NCBI RefSeq assembly: GCF_900114705.1
Contig: NZ_FOTW01000012.1
Location: 124,001 to 188,000, forward strand
DNA from: Rugamonas rubra
GTDB taxonomy: Bacteria; Pseudomonadota; Gammaproteobacteria; Burkholderiales; Burkholderiaceae_D
DNA: 64,000 nucleotides
Direction of reading: 5' to 3'
The notes beneath the pieces are model-generated. The model had not been told where the DNA came from. It worked only from the letters and a program-made list of their open reading frames with translations, and did no database searches. This document shows, piece after piece, positions 10,801 through 21,838 of this stretch. Position 1 is the first letter of the stretch. Each line of letters begins with the position of its first letter. The position numbers and the translations under genes were made by a program.

Positions 10801-12559
10801 CATCTCGCCGCAGCAGTGCCGGCGCATCTTCGAGGGCTTCTCGCAGGCCGAGGCGTCGACCGCGCGGCGCTACGGCGGCTCCGGCCTGGGGCTGGCGATC
10901 AGCCAGCGCCTGGTCAGCCTGATGCACGGCACCATCGAGGTGGCCAGCACGCCGGGGCAGGGCAGCGTGTTCAGCTTCCACATCGTCTGCCAGCCGGCCG
11001 AGCCGGCCGAGCCGGTTGCGCGCGGCGGCGTCCGCGCGCAGCAGCTGCGCTGCCTGCTGGTCGACGACAACGCCCACGCCCGCGCCGCGATGGGCTCGAT
11101 GCTGCAACGCTTCGGCTGGCAGGTCGACACCGCCAGTGGCGGCGCGCAGGCGCTGGCGCTGATCGAGCGCGACGACACGCCGCGCCACGACGTGCTGTTC
11201 CTCGACTGGAGCATGCCGGACATGGACGGCTGGGAGACCGGCCGGCGCATCGAGCGCATGCCGGCCGAACGGCGGCCGGCCGTCATCGTCACGCTCAGCG
11301 CGCACCAGCGCGAGGCCTTCGCGCGCTGCCAGGAGCTGGGCCAGACCGCGCTGAGCACCTTCGTGGTCAAGCCGGTCACCGCCTCGATGTTGTTCGACGC
11401 GGCGGCCCAGGCGCTGGCCGCCGGCGCGGCGCCGCTGCCGGGCGCGCCGGCGCCGGCGCCCGGCCGGCGGCCGCTGGCCGGCGTGCGCCTGCTGCTGGTG
11501 GAGGACCACCCGATCAACCAGCAGGTGGCGCAGGAGTTGCTGAGCAACGCCGGCGCCATCGTGCAGACCGCCGACGACGGCCGCGCGGCCATCGCGGCGG
11601 TGCGCCACGCCAGCCCGCCGTTCGACTGCGTGCTGATGGACGTGCAGATGCCGGCCATGGACGGCTACGCCGCCACCCGCATCATCCGGCGCCGGCTGCG
11701 CCAGCGCGAGCTGCCGATCGTCGCCATGACCGCCAACGCGATGGACAGCGACCGCGCGCTGGCCTTCGCGGCCGGCATGAACGACCATGTCGGCAAGCCC
11801 TTCGACCTGGACCAGCTGATCGCCACCATCCTGCGCCACACCGGCCGCGCTGGCGCGCCTGCGCCGGCGCCGGCGGCCGCCGAGGCGCAGGGCGCGGCGC
11901 TGCCCGAGTTGCGCCGCCCGGGGCTGAACGGCGCCGCCGCGCTGGCCCGCTTCGGCGGCAACGCGCTGTTCTACCGGCGCGCGCTGGAGCACTTCGCCGC
12001 CGAGGTGGCGGTGCTGCCGGCGCCGCTCGGCGCGGCCGCCGCGCCGGCGCGGACGGCGCCGACCGCCGCCGCGCTGCACAGCCTGAAGGGACTGGCCGGC
12101 ACCATCGGCGCCGACGAGCTGGCCGAGGCGGCGCTGCGCATGGAGGACATGCTGCGCGCCGGGCGTGACGCCGACGCCGCCGCCGGCGGCGCCGACGCAT
12201 CCGGCGCCGGCGCCGCCGAATGGGGCCAGGCGCACGGCCGGCTGCTGGCGGCGGGCCGGCTGGCGGCGCGCAGCGCCGGCCGACTGGCCGGCGACTTGCT
12301 GGCGGCCGAGGCGCCGCTGCCGCCGCCGGCGCCCGTCGCCGCGCAGACGCTGGCCGCCCGGCTGGAGACCCTGCGGCGCCAGCTGGCCGAGTCGAACCTG
12401 GACGCGCTGGCCTTGTTCGAGCAGTTGCGCTACGATCTGGGTGAGCGGCCGCCGGACGGCTTCGCCGACCTCAACGAGGCCATAGAACGCTTCGATTTCG
12501 CCCTGGCGGTACGGCGCTGCGAGGCGATCCTGCGGCAGCTGCAGCCCGCCGCCACTTAA
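7850..12559 (+). CDS. Hybrid sensor histidine kinase: Cache-like sensor, 3 PAS, HisKA/HATPase, 2 REC, HPt
   Basis: This is a membrane phosphorelay kinase of about 1569 aa. In order (numbered from the ATG) it has a transmembrane segment at about 38-59, a periplasmic Cache-like sensor up to about 350, and a second transmembrane segment at about 355-378. PAS domains follow near 390-500, 535-665 and 677-797. Then come HisKA with SHEIRSPMN (phospho-His823), HATPase motifs NAVKF, DTGIGI and [13 protein letters not shown]1 with Asp1119 ([12 protein letters not shown]), REC2 with Asp1264 ([12 protein letters not shown]) and an HPt domain with His1410 ([13 protein letters not shown]). The start is uncertain: an in-frame TTG lies 9 nt upstream and neither start has a strong SD. 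A GGDEF response regulator follows after 13 nt and is the likely output. The stimulus is unknown. Confidence 0.93.
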   Translation: MRRPEKVTGTPPRRLSGIGAGAGADGPPRAWSRRPLRLAALLAGVLGVAALLALAVYAVGRHEAQSSLSQLEVRMNGRSTANINILVRQMEDLRRDVHFLASVPPMTGIVRASGNRGFDAEENTPLALWERRLERIFSAYAEARPDIFQVRLIGVANHGRELIRVERRGDVIVSVPAGQLQEKGDTEYMRAAVRLGVGQTYLSDLTLNRENGKVQMPPQATLRAATPVYDRAGVLFGVLVLNYDVNTIMSPLHANMPPDLRAYLVNGAGDFLLHPDAGRSYGFDLGQRWRWQDEFRPAAADQRLATNLRRYLSANGAVHAAERRVVLDPEAPQRDLRYVLVTDDEEVRAAEAAARANLLAAMLAGALVVGAAGYLYLRQRRKVYAYQARLSAIVENSLDAIVGKTLDGVVTSWNHGAEQMLGYSAEEALGQPLLALIVPSDGELEERAAMAGIAAGGGAHEFNATRRRKDGSTLAVSVLSSPIRTADGRLVGVAETVRDISGQVAASRRINELNATLEDQVRERTRQIESVTMLQRAILAHASYSIIATDTEGLIQLFNPAAERMLGYGAGEVLGRRTPAMLHDAGEVRARAAALSRELGREVAPGFEVFVAKARLGLDDEREWTYVRKDGSRFLAQLSVSALRGEDGAVNGYLGIASDVSAREEDRRKLVAARDQLQNAAEVAELGIWTWTLEGNLIEWNERMYQLYGVAPEQRQGGLDFERWRACVHPDDVDAVVAKLAGVLDASSVYDPVFRIRRPDGELRYVQGAASVERDAAGRPVRVLGINRDITVQQQAEEVLRLAKRAADGANQAKSEFLANMSHEIRSPMNAVLGMLALLKQTALDARQLDYAGKAEGAGRTLLAILNDILDFSRVEAGKLALDPQPFSIDRLLREAAVILSANVGAKDIEILYEIDPALPDRVVGDAMRLQQVLLNLAGNAVKFTERGEVALAVRLCALSADEQARHGAQALGLGFAIRDTGIGISPQQCRRIFEGFSQAEASTARRYGGSGLGLAISQRLVSLMHGTIEVASTPGQGSVFSFHIVCQPAEPAEPVARGGVRAQQLRCLLVDDNAHARAAMGSMLQRFGWQVDTASGGAQALALIERDDTPRHDVLFLDWSMPDMDGWETGRRIERMPAERRPAVIVTLSAHQREAFARCQELGQTALSTFVVKPVTASMLFDAAAQALAAGAAPLPGAPAPAPGRRPLAGVRLLLVEDHPINQQVAQELLSNAGAIVQTADDGRAAIAAVRHASPPFDCVLMDVQMPAMDGYAATRIIRRRLRQRELPIVAMTANAMDSDRALAFAAGMNDHVGKPFDLDQLIATILRHTGRAGAPAPAPAAAEAQGAALPELRRPGLNGAAALARFGGNALFYRRALEHFAAEVAVLPAPLGAAAAPARTAPTAAALHSLKGLAGTIGADELAEAALRMEDMLRAGRDADAAAGGADASGAGAAEWGQAHGRLLAAGRLAARSAGRLAGDLLAAEAPLPPPAPVAAQTLAARLETLRRQLAESNLDALALFEQLRYDLGERPPDGFADLNEAIERFDFALAVRRCEAILRQLQPAAT

Positions 12560-12572
12560 GGAGAACCAGGAG

Positions 12573-13514
12573 ATGACGACGCCTTTTCCCCCGTCGCTGC
12601 GGCGCGGCCGCCTGCTGCTGGTCGACGACCGGCCGGAGAACATCCGCCTGATGCACCAGATCCTGGCCAGCGAGTACGAGATCTTCGCCGCCACCGGCGG
12701 CCAGCAGGCCATCGACCTGTGCGCCACGGCGCTGCCCGATCTGATCCTGCTCGACGTCTTCATGCCCGGCATGGACGGGCTGGAGGTGTGCCGCCGCCTC
12801 AAGCAGAACCCGGCCACCGAGTCGATCGCTGTGATCTTCGTCACCGCCGGTTCGCAGACCGAGGAGGAGAACGCCTGCTGGCAGGTGGGCGCGGCCGACT
12901 TCGTCAACAAGCCGGTCAATCCGCTGACGCTGCGCAACCGCGTGCGCGCCCATTGGCAGCTCAAGCTGCACGTCGACGCGCTGCACGCCATGGCGCACAC
13001 CGACGGCCTGACGGCGATCGCCAACCGGCGCTATCTGAACGAGCGGCTCGAGGCCGAGTGCCAGCGCTGCCAGCGCAGCGGCCTGCCGCTGTCGCTGTTG
13101 ATGATCGACGTCGACTTCTTCAAGCGCTACAACGACCGCTACGGCCACCCGGCCGGCGACGAGTGCCTGAAGCGGGTCGCCGGCGCGCTGCAGGCGGCGC
13201 TGCAGCGCCCCTTCGACCTGGCGGCGCGCTACGGCGGCGAGGAGTTCGTCTGCATGCTGCCGGACACCGACGCCGCCGGCGCGCTGGCGATGGCCGACAA
13301 GGTCGAGGCGGCGGTGCGCGCGCTGGGGCTCGAGCACGCCGACTCGACGGTCGACGCGGTGGTCACCGTCAGCATCGGCGTGGCCGCCGTGGCGACGGCG
13401 GGCCTGGTCGACAGCCAGGCGCTGCTGCGGCGCGCCGACCAGGCGCTGTACCGCGCCAAGAACCAGGGCCGGGGCCGCGCCTGTCTGGCGCCGGAGGCGG
13501 AACAGCCGGGCTAG
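12573..13514 (+). CDS. Response regulator with GGDEF domain (diguanylate cyclase)
   Basis: This is a PleD-like protein of 313 aa predicted to make cyclic di-GMP from two GTP when phosphorylated. The REC domain starts RLLLVDDRPENIRLM and carries the phospho-acceptor Asp in LILLDVFMPGMDG. The GGDEF domain has an intact active site GGEEF at residues 221-225 and an inhibitory I-site RPFD at 212-215, in the same spacing as PleD. AAGGAG-type SD sequences precede the ATG. It lies 13 nt after the hybrid kinase and is almost certainly co-transcribed, so the kinase's HPt domain probably phosphorylates it (inference). Confidence 0.95.
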   Translation: MTTPFPPSLRRGRLLLVDDRPENIRLMHQILASEYEIFAATGGQQAIDLCATALPDLILLDVFMPGMDGLEVCRRLKQNPATESIAVIFVTAGSQTEEENACWQVGAADFVNKPVNPLTLRNRVRAHWQLKLHVDALHAMAHTDGLTAIANRRYLNERLEAECQRCQRSGLPLSLLMIDVDFFKRYNDRYGHPAGDECLKRVAGALQAALQRPFDLAARYGGEEFVCMLPDTDAAGALAMADKVEAAVRALGLEHADSTVDAVVTVSIGVAAVATAGLVDSQALLRRADQALYRAKNQGRGRACLAPEAEQPG

Positions 13515-13523
13515 CCGGGCCAG

Positions 13524-13553
13524 TCGGCACGGCGCGGCGATCCGGCATACAAT
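13524..13553 (+). promoter_or_regulatory. Possible promoter of the flavin reductase gene
   Basis: TCGGCA (13524-13529) and TACAAT (13548-13553) are separated by 18 bp. They lie just after the GGDEF gene and about 30 nt before the next ATG. The -35 match is 4 of 6 and the -10 match is 5 of 6. Confidence 0.4.
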
Positions 13554-13582
13554 CGGGGCTCCATTTTTTCCGCCGCCCCAGC

Positions 13583-14107
13583 ATGAAAATACTCGCCATC
13601 TCCGGCAGCCTGCGGGCCGCCTCCATCAACTCGACGCTGCTGCGCGTGCTGGCCGGCGTCGCGCCGGCCGGCGTCGAGGTGCGCATCTACCAGGAGCTGG
13701 GCGCGCTGCCGCTGTTCAATCCCGACATCGCGCCGCCGCCTGCCGTGGTGGCGCGCCTGGAGCAGGCCTTGACCGAGGCCGACGCCGTCGTCATCGCCAG
13801 CCCGGAATACGCGCACGGCGTGACCGGCGCGCTGAAGAACGGCCTGGACTGGATGGTCGGCAACCAGTCCTTCGTCGGCAAGCCGGTGGCGCTGTTCAAC
13901 GCCGCGCCGCGCGCCGCGCACGCCCACGCCGCCCTGCTGGAGACGGTCACGGTGATGTCGGCCAGCGTGGTCGAGGCCGCCTGCATCACGCTGCCGCTGG
14001 TGGGCGCCGGCCTCGGCGAGCGGCAGATCGCCGCCGACCCCGCCATGGTGGCGTCGCTCAAGACCGCGCTGGCCGCCTTGCGCCAGCACATGGCGAGCGG
14101 CGTATGA
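13583..14107 (+). CDS. NAD(P)H-dependent FMN reductase family protein
   Basis: This is a flavodoxin-fold reductase (NADPH-dependent FMN reductase / chromate reductase family), 174 aa and cytoplasmic. The phosphate-binding loop GSLRAASINSTLL near the N terminus and the flavin-binding motif SPEYAHGVTGALKNGLDW around residues 73-90 are both intact. It probably reduces FMN, quinones or other acceptors; the substrate cannot be assigned. It has its own TACAAT-type promoter candidate and is followed by a small antitoxin-like gene. Confidence 0.92.
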   Translation: MKILAISGSLRAASINSTLLRVLAGVAPAGVEVRIYQELGALPLFNPDIAPPPAVVARLEQALTEADAVVIASPEYAHGVTGALKNGLDWMVGNQSFVGKPVALFNAAPRAAHAHAALLETVTVMSASVVEAACITLPLVGAGLGERQIAADPAMVASLKTALAALRQHMASGV

Positions 14108-14143
14108 TCGGCGGTGTTGATTGGCTAGCCGTCGGAGGTGAAC

Positions 14144-14320
14144 ATGCCAGACTCTTACGATGAATGGTTTAGGAAAAAGGTGCAAAACGCAATCGATGGG
14201 CTGGAAAACGGCACGAACGAGGTGATTTCCGAAGAAGAATGGAATGAAATCGTCGCCGCCAAGAAGGCGCAGCGCGACGCATTGCAGCGCCCGCTGGCAG
14301 GCAAGCGCAGCCATTCCTAG
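14144..14320 (+). CDS. Orphan stability-determinant-like antitoxin (58 aa)
   Basis: The small protein begins MPDSYDEWFRKKVQNAIDG. The SYDxWFRxKVxxAL pattern is the hallmark I associate with RelB/stability-determinant antitoxins that sit before RelE/ParE-type toxins. The ATG at 14144 is chosen because GGAGG lies at 14134-14138 with a 5-nt gap; the in-frame GTG at 14138 overlaps that SD. The tail is Lys/Arg/Ala-rich. No toxin gene follows: only about 29 bp separate its stop from the end of the convergent methyltransferase gene. The gene is visibly less GC-rich than its neighbours, suggesting acquisition. The assignment rests on motif recall only. Confidence 0.65.
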   Translation: MPDSYDEWFRKKVQNAIDGLENGTNEVISEEEWNEIVAAKKAQRDALQRPLAGKRSHS

Positions 14321-14349
14321 GCTCGGCCGCACCCGGCAAACAGGGGGAA

Positions 14350-15123
14350 CTAGAAAATCTCCTCGCCCGGCTTGGCGGCCTCGAACAGTGCGGCGTCGAT
14401 CGAGAACGAGTAGTCGTCCTGCAGCGCGAAGTAGGCCGTCGCCTCCTCGGGCGCCGAGTCGAACAGGCTGCGGATCGCCTGCACCCGCAGCGCCGGCGTG
14501 CGCATGCGCGCCACCCACTGTTCGAACTGCATCGGCAGCTTCCACTGGCTGCTCAGTTGATGCGTGAAGCCGGCCCGTTCGAACTTGGCGCCCCATTCGC
14601 AGACCCGGTAGTCGCGCACGTGCGAGCCGTCGCGCAGCAGCTCGACCGCCTGCAGCGTGCTGTCGTACAGCGCCTGCGGCGGCGCGACGATGTCGACCAC
14701 CAGCAGGCGCCCGGCCGGCCGCAGCACGCGGTGGGCCTCGCGCAGCGCGGCTGCCACGTCGAGCCAGTGGTGGGCCGAGAAGCGCGTCACCACCAGGTCG
14801 AAGCTGGCGTCGGCGAAGGGCAGGCGGGCGACGTCGCCCTGGCGGGTGGCGATGTTGTCCAGGCCGCGCGCGGCAGCGGCGCCGGCCACCACCTCGAGCA
14901 TTTGCGTCGACAGGTCGAAGGCGGTGACCGCCTGCGCGAACGGCGCCACGGCGAAGCTGGCGTGGCCGGCGCCGCAGCCCAGGTCGAGCACCACGGGGCG
15001 GCCCATGCGGCGGGCGAACTGGCCCATGGCGACGAGGTCGGCGCCCTCGGCGTGGGTCGGGCTGCTCAGGTAGGCGCTGGCGGTGTCGCCGAATTGTTGC
15101 GCGACGTAGGCTTGCTGTTTCAT
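14350..15123 (-). CDS. Class I SAM-dependent methyltransferase (UbiE/Methyltransf_11 type)
   Basis: This is a 257-aa cytoplasmic methyltransferase. SAM-binding motif I is VVLDLGCGAGHAS at about residues 44-56. A post-I acidic residue lies in AFDLSTQML, followed by RQGDVARLPFADASFDLVVTRFSAHHW (split motifs II/III). The start is the ATG at 15123 with SD GGAG 7 nt upstream (minus strand); the open frame extends 24 codons further but has no SD. The substrate is unknown. It is divergent from a helix-turn-helix regulator across 103 bp, so that regulator may control it. Confidence 0.92.
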   Translation of the reverse strand: MKQQAYVAQQFGDTASAYLSSPTHAEGADLVAMGQFARRMGRPVVLDLGCGAGHASFAVAPFAQAVTAFDLSTQMLEVVAGAAAARGLDNIATRQGDVARLPFADASFDLVVTRFSAHHWLDVAAALREAHRVLRPAGRLLVVDIVAPPQALYDSTLQAVELLRDGSHVRDYRVCEWGAKFERAGFTHQLSSQWKLPMQFEQWVARMRTPALRVQAIRSLFDSAPEEATAYFALQDDYSFSIDAALFEAAKPGEEIF

Positions 15124-15226
15124 GTGCTTCTCCGGTTGGGCTTGGCGTTGCGGTGGGTGTTGTTGCAGAATAGGCCGTGTTTTATCCTGTAACAAGCCAA
15201 CAACTTATCCCGGTATAAAAACCACC

Positions 15227-16009
15227 ATGCACAATCCTCTGGGCGAGTTCATCCGCGCGCACCGCGAGCGCCTCACCCCGGCCGCCGCCGGCCTGCCGGG
15301 TGGCGGCCGGCGCCGCACGCCGGGCCTGCGCCGCGAGGAGCTGGCCCAGCTGTGCGAGGTCAGTCCGACCTGGCTGACCTGGCTGGAGCAGGGCAGGGAG
15401 GTGTCGCCGTCGGCCCGGATGTTGGCGCGGCTGGCCCAGGTGCTGCAGCTGAGCCCGGCCGAGCGCGGCTATCTGTTCGGCCTGGCCGACAAGCTCGACC
15501 CGGCCCACGACGCCGCCGCCGACAGCGGCGCCGAGCCCGGCCTGGCCGCCGTGGTCGAGGCGATCGCCGCGCCGGCCTACATCCTCGACCGGCAGTGGGA
15601 CGCGGTGGCCTGGAACGCCGCCGCCGGCGCGCTGTTCGCGCCCTGGCTGGCGCGGCTCGACGGCGCGCCGGTGCCGAACCTGCTGCGCTTCATGTTCAGC
15701 GCGCCCGAGGCGCGCGGCCTGATCGTCGACTGGCCCGACCGCGCCGCCCGGCTGGTGGCCGAGTTCCGTGCCGACTGCGGCCGCCACGCCGACCAGGCGC
15801 CGCTGGCCGGCCTGATCGCCGGGCTGGCGCGCGACAGCGCCGACTTCCAGCGCCTGTGGACGCTGCGCAACGTGGTCGGCCGCGAGGGTGGCGCGCGCCG
15901 CTTCCAGCATCCGCAGCGCGGCGCGCTGGATTTCGAGCAGGTCACCTTGCATCTGGCCAAGCGGCACGACCTGAAGCTGGTGATGTTGCTGCCGCAGCGG
16001 CAGCCGTAG
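15227..16009 (+). CDS. Helix-turn-helix transcriptional regulator, XRE type with MmyB-like ligand domain
   Basis: The 260-aa protein has an N-terminal helix-turn-helix at about residues 32-65 (RREELAQLCEVSPTWLTWLE). A C-terminal PAS-like MmyB domain contains WDAVAWNAAAGALFAPW and ends with HLAKRHDLKLVMLLP. In family members the C-terminal domain binds a small hydrophobic ligand. The ATG at 15227 is preceded by TATAAA with very little leader, so translation may be leaderless. The divergent methyltransferase is the likely target, together with autoregulation (inference from arrangement). Confidence 0.92.
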   Translation: MHNPLGEFIRAHRERLTPAAAGLPGGGRRRTPGLRREELAQLCEVSPTWLTWLEQGREVSPSARMLARLAQVLQLSPAERGYLFGLADKLDPAHDAAADSGAEPGLAAVVEAIAAPAYILDRQWDAVAWNAAAGALFAPWLARLDGAPVPNLLRFMFSAPEARGLIVDWPDRAARLVAEFRADCGRHADQAPLAGLIAGLARDSADFQRLWTLRNVVGREGGARRFQHPQRGALDFEQVTLHLAKRHDLKLVMLLPQRQP

Positions 16010-16163
16010 CGGCAGCGCCCGCGCGCCCGGCCCGCACGCGGGAAAAGTTACCTTGTTATAATTGTTGCGACCGCGCGCCTGTCGCAACCGGCCCGGTCCT
16101 GGCTCTGGACGTCGCCATGATGACGTTCCATGCGGCCCCGCCGTCGCCCACCAGGAGCTTCCC

Positions 16164-17051
16164 CTGTCCTCGCCGTCCCGTAAAGAAAACCTGCACAGCA
16201 TCTACGCCATGCTGATCGCCGTGGCCATGTTCTCGATCATGGACACCTCGATGAAGGTGCTGTCGTCCCACTATCCCGCCATGCAGGTGACGGCGATGCG
16301 CGCGCTCAGCTCGCTACCGCTGTTGTGCGCCTACCTGGCCTATCGCGGCGCCTTTCGCCGCGTGCTGAAGATCCGCTGGCCGCTGCACCTGCTGCGCGGC
16401 GCGGTCGGCATCGTCATGCTGACCACCTTCGCCTACGGCCTCAAAACCCTGTCGATGGCCGAGGCCTACTCGATCTTCTTCATCGCCCCGACCTTGATTA
16501 CGGCGCTGTCGGTGTTCATCCTCAAGGAACGGGTCGACGCCGCGCAGTGGTGCGCCATCGCCGTCGGCCTGGTCGGCGTGCTGGTGGTGCTGCGGCCCGA
16601 CGGCAGCGGCTTTCTCACCATGGGCGGCCTGGCCATCCTCGCCGCGGCGGCCTGCTACGCCGTCTCGGCCATCGCCAGCCGCGTGCTCAGCCGCACCGAC
16701 GCCAACGAGTCCATCATGTTCTCGCTGCTGGTGTTGATGGCCGGCGGCGGCCTGGCGCTGTCCTACCAGGGCTGGGTGGCGGTGCGCCAGCAGGACCTGC
16801 TGGTGCTGCTGGCGCTGGCGGTCAGCGGCTTCCTCGGCCAGCTGGCCATGACGGTGGCCTTCAGCAAGGGCAAGGCCTCGACCGTGGCGCCGTTCGAATA
16901 CTCGGCGCTGGCCTGGGGCGTGGCGATCGACTGGCTGTTGTGGCAGGTGCTGCCGGACGGCTACACCCTGCTCGGCGCGGCGATCATCATCGCCAGCGGC
17001 ATCTACCTGGTGCGGCGCGAGACGGTGCATGCCGAGGCGGAACATCCTTGA
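16164..17051 (+). CDS. EamA/DMT-family transporter
   Basis: This is an inner-membrane drug/metabolite exporter with two EamA repeats and about 10 transmembrane helices over about 295 aa. It begins SSPSRKENLHSIYAMLIAVA and ends GAAIIIASGIYLVRRE. The start is uncertain. A CTG at 16164 has AGGAG at 16153-16157 in good spacing and gives the N terminus expected for this group; the first in-frame ATG (16209) would cut into helix 1; a TTG at 16062 would add an unlikely Arg/Pro-rich extension. The substrate cannot be predicted. lpxC follows on its own promoter. Confidence 0.88.
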   Translation: MSSPSRKENLHSIYAMLIAVAMFSIMDTSMKVLSSHYPAMQVTAMRALSSLPLLCAYLAYRGAFRRVLKIRWPLHLLRGAVGIVMLTTFAYGLKTLSMAEAYSIFFIAPTLITALSVFILKERVDAAQWCAIAVGLVGVLVVLRPDGSGFLTMGGLAILAAAACYAVSAIASRVLSRTDANESIMFSLLVLMAGGGLALSYQGWVAVRQQDLLVLLALAVSGFLGQLAMTVAFSKGKASTVAPFEYSALAWGVAIDWLLWQVLPDGYTLLGAAIIIASGIYLVRRETVHAEAEHP

Positions 17052-17093
17052 CCGGGCGGAAACGGCCGGCCGACGCGGCCTCGACAACTTCGC

Positions 17094-17099
17094 TATAAT
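17094..17099 (+). promoter_or_regulatory. -10 box directly before lpxC
   Basis: A perfect TATAAT ends 6 nt before the lpxC ATG (17106), so transcription would start at or next to the start codon. No Shine-Dalgarno lies in between. No good -35 is present at 16-19 bp spacing. Confidence 0.45.
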
Positions 17100-17105
17100 C
17101 CTCGC

Positions 17106-18041
17106 ATGTTAAAACAACGCACCGTCAAAGAATTGGTCCGCACCACCGGCGTGGGACTGCACTCCGGCACCAAGGTCGAACTGACCCTGCGCCCGGCCGC
17201 GCCGGACACCGGCATCGTCTTCCGCCGTGTCGACCTCGACCCGGTGGTCGACTTCCCGGCCAGCGCGGCGGCCGTCGGCGACACCCGCATGGCCTCGGTG
17301 CTGGTCAAGGACGGCGCCCGCGTCTCCACCGTCGAACACCTGATGTCGGCCTGCGCCGGCCTGGGCATCGACAACCTGTACATCGACGTCAGCGCCGAGG
17401 AGATCCCCATCATGGACGGCTCGGCCTCGTCGTTCGTGTATCTGCTGCAGCAGGCCGGCGTGCACGAGCAGCCGGCGGCGAAGAAGTTCATCCGCGTGCT
17501 CAAGCCGGTGGAAATCCGCGAAGGCCAGGGCGACAAGGAAAAATGGGCGCGTTTGACGCCCTACAACGGTTTTAAATTAGACTTTTTCATCGAATTCAAC
17601 CATCCGGCGGTCGACGGCACCACCCAGCGCGCCCATGTCGACTTCGGCGACGTGTCGTATGTGCACGACGTGGCGCGCGCCCGCACCTTCGGCTTCATGC
17701 AGGACGTCGAGATGTTGCGCGGCATCGGCCTGGCGCGCGGCGGCTCGCTGGAGAACGCCATCGTCATGGACGAGTATCGCATCCTCAACTCGGACGGCCT
17801 GCGCTACGAGGACGAGTTCGTCCGCCACAAGATCCTCGACGCCATCGGCGACCTGTACCTGGTCGGCCATCCGCTGCTGGCCAGCTACGAGGCGCACAAG
17901 TCCGGCCATGCCCTCAACAACCAGCTGCTGCTCGAGCTGCTCAAGCATCCGGAGGCCTACGAGATCGTCTCCTTCGCCACCAACGAGACGGCGCCGCCGT
18001 CGTATCTGCGCCAGATGGCGCGCGAGTGGGCGCTGACTTAA
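17106..18041 (+). CDS. lpxC: LpxC, UDP-3-O-acyl-N-acetylglucosamine deacetylase
   Basis: LpxC is the zinc enzyme for the committed step of lipid A synthesis, in the cytoplasm. The 311-aa product has zinc ligand His78 in STVEHLMSA, and His241 and Asp245 in [13 protein letters not shown]. The catalytic loop HKSGHALNN lies near the C terminus, and the fatty-acyl passage region has FVYLLQQAG. Its position after ftsZ and before secA is conserved in betaproteobacteria. It lacks a visible SD. Confidence 0.98.
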   Translation: MLKQRTVKELVRTTGVGLHSGTKVELTLRPAAPDTGIVFRRVDLDPVVDFPASAAAVGDTRMASVLVKDGARVSTVEHLMSACAGLGIDNLYIDVSAEEIPIMDGSASSFVYLLQQAGVHEQPAAKKFIRVLKPVEIREGQGDKEKWARLTPYNGFKLDFFIEFNHPAVDGTTQRAHVDFGDVSYVHDVARARTFGFMQDVEMLRGIGLARGGSLENAIVMDEYRILNSDGLRYEDEFVRHKILDAIGDLYLVGHPLLASYEAHKSGHALNNQLLLELLKHPEAYEIVSFATNETAPPSYLRQMAREWALT

Positions 18042-18073
18042 GCGGTTTTAGCGCCGCCCGAAGGCACCGCGCC

Positions 18074-18099
18074 AGGGTCAGACCCTAGGGTCTGACCCT
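18074..18099. repeat. GGGTCAGACCC inverted repeat, copy 2
   Basis: This is a perfect 26-bp palindrome of AGGGTCAGACCCT followed directly by AGGGTCTGACCCT. It lies between the convergent lpxC and dciA genes, where no classical U-tract terminator is visible, so it may serve that role. Confidence 0.9.
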
Positions 18100-18119
18100 A
18101 TTTTGCCGCCGGCATTCGC

Positions 18120-18608
18120 TCAGCCCTCGCGGCGGCGCGCCACCATCGCCTTCAGCGCGGCGATCAGGGTGGCGTTCTGCGCCGACTGTTCCAGCGAGTC
18201 GCTCAGCGAGTCGAAGGCGCTGATCGCCGCCTCGTTGAGGAACAGCGCGCGCATCTGCTCCTTGACCTCGGCCGCCTTCATCATCTGCACCTTCAACTTG
18301 ACGCCGTGCACCTGCCAGCCGCGCCGCGCCAGCGTCTCCTGCAGCTTGGGCAGCTGCTGCTTGAGCTTGGCCGCCAGCGCCGCGTTGGGCGTCGACAGCA
18401 CCAGCTGGTTGTCCTCGAACTGCAGGATCTCGCAATACTTGAACATGGCCGGCAGCGCCGTGGCGCAGTCCTTCTGCAGGGCGGCCATGCGCTCGATGGC
18501 CGGCAGCAGGGCGGCCATCTTGTCGTCGCGGCGCAGGAAGTCGGTGGCGCCGACGGCGGTGCGCCGTTTCACCGAGATGTTGGAGGAGTTGAAGGAGTTG
18601 AATCGCAT
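18120..18608 (-). CDS. dciA: DciA-like protein (DUF721), putative replicative helicase loader
   Basis: This is a 162-aa protein of the DUF721/DciA family; characterised members help load the replicative helicase DnaB. The N terminus is MRFNSFNSSNISVKRR, followed by the conserved hydrophobic domain with NQLVLSTPNAALAAKLKQQ and a helical C-terminal tail. An ATG 12 nt upstream (18620) is an alternative start. The position between lpxC and secA is the usual place for this family in betaproteobacteria. The helicase-loading role is inferred from the family. Confidence 0.85.
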   Translation of the reverse strand: MRFNSFNSSNISVKRRTAVGATDFLRRDDKMAALLPAIERMAALQKDCATALPAMFKYCEILQFEDNQLVLSTPNAALAAKLKQQLPKLQETLARRGWQVHGVKLKVQMMKAAEVKEQMRALFLNEAAISAFDSLSDSLEQSAQNATLIAALKAMVARRREG

Positions 18609-18867
18609 GCGGCGAAACATATCACAGCCGCCCCCCGCATGCCGAGGCGGGGCCGGCGCCGGCGCGAATTTTTTTCGACCAGGCATTAAAATGTCTTGAT
18701 TTTGTGGCATTGTTTGCTGCTGGGCTATTGTTATATAGGCCAATATCCCAATCTTGGCAGCGGCGCATGATAAAATCATCGTCTTTTGCCATAGTCGAAC
18801 TCCGTAAGGTAAGGCGTTTTCCACCCCACAGAGCTTTTTAAACGGCGTTTTTTTCAAGAATTCAAGC

Positions 18868-21630
<2,763 letters not shown>

Positions 21631-21664
21631 CCCTAGGCCACCGGGCGCGGGCCCGGCGGCAACA

Positions 21665-21701
21665 AAAAAAGCGGAACAGCCCCAGGCTGTTCCGCTTTTT
21701 T
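21665..21701. terminator. Bidirectional terminator after secA
   Basis: The 16-bp stem AAAAAAGCGGAACAGC / GCTGTTCCGCTTTTTT with a 5-nt loop has A and T tracts on both sides. It serves secA and probably also the convergent sensor kinase gene. Confidence 0.92.
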
Positions 21702-21752
21702 CGTTGGTCGTCAAGGCGCGGGCTGCTGGCAAGCACCCACAGGCAAGGAGCG

Positions 21753-21778
21753 AGGGTCAGACCCTAGGGTCTGACCCT
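21753..21778. repeat. GGGTCAGACCC inverted repeat, copy 3
   Basis: It has the same 26-bp palindrome as copy 2, 51 bp beyond the secA terminator, between the convergent secA and histidine kinase genes. Confidence 0.9.
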
Positions 21779-21838
21779 GGATTTACGCCGCCGGGTTTTC
21801 GTAACTTAGCTGCGTTCCTGCCCAGTTGGGTGCGGCCA

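Noticed and set aside
7838-13024. Very long open frame antisense to the hybrid kinase and GGDEF genes
   Set aside because: It has no domain, signal or SD, and its residues are those expected from reading high-GC coding sequence backwards. The sense genes have complete catalytic motifs.
18609-18867. Possible missing gene between dciA and secA
   Set aside because: I considered whether a peptidase gene seen here in some relatives had been lost, but the gap reads as an ordinary divergent promoter region with no coding remnant, and I cannot confirm the ancestral order.
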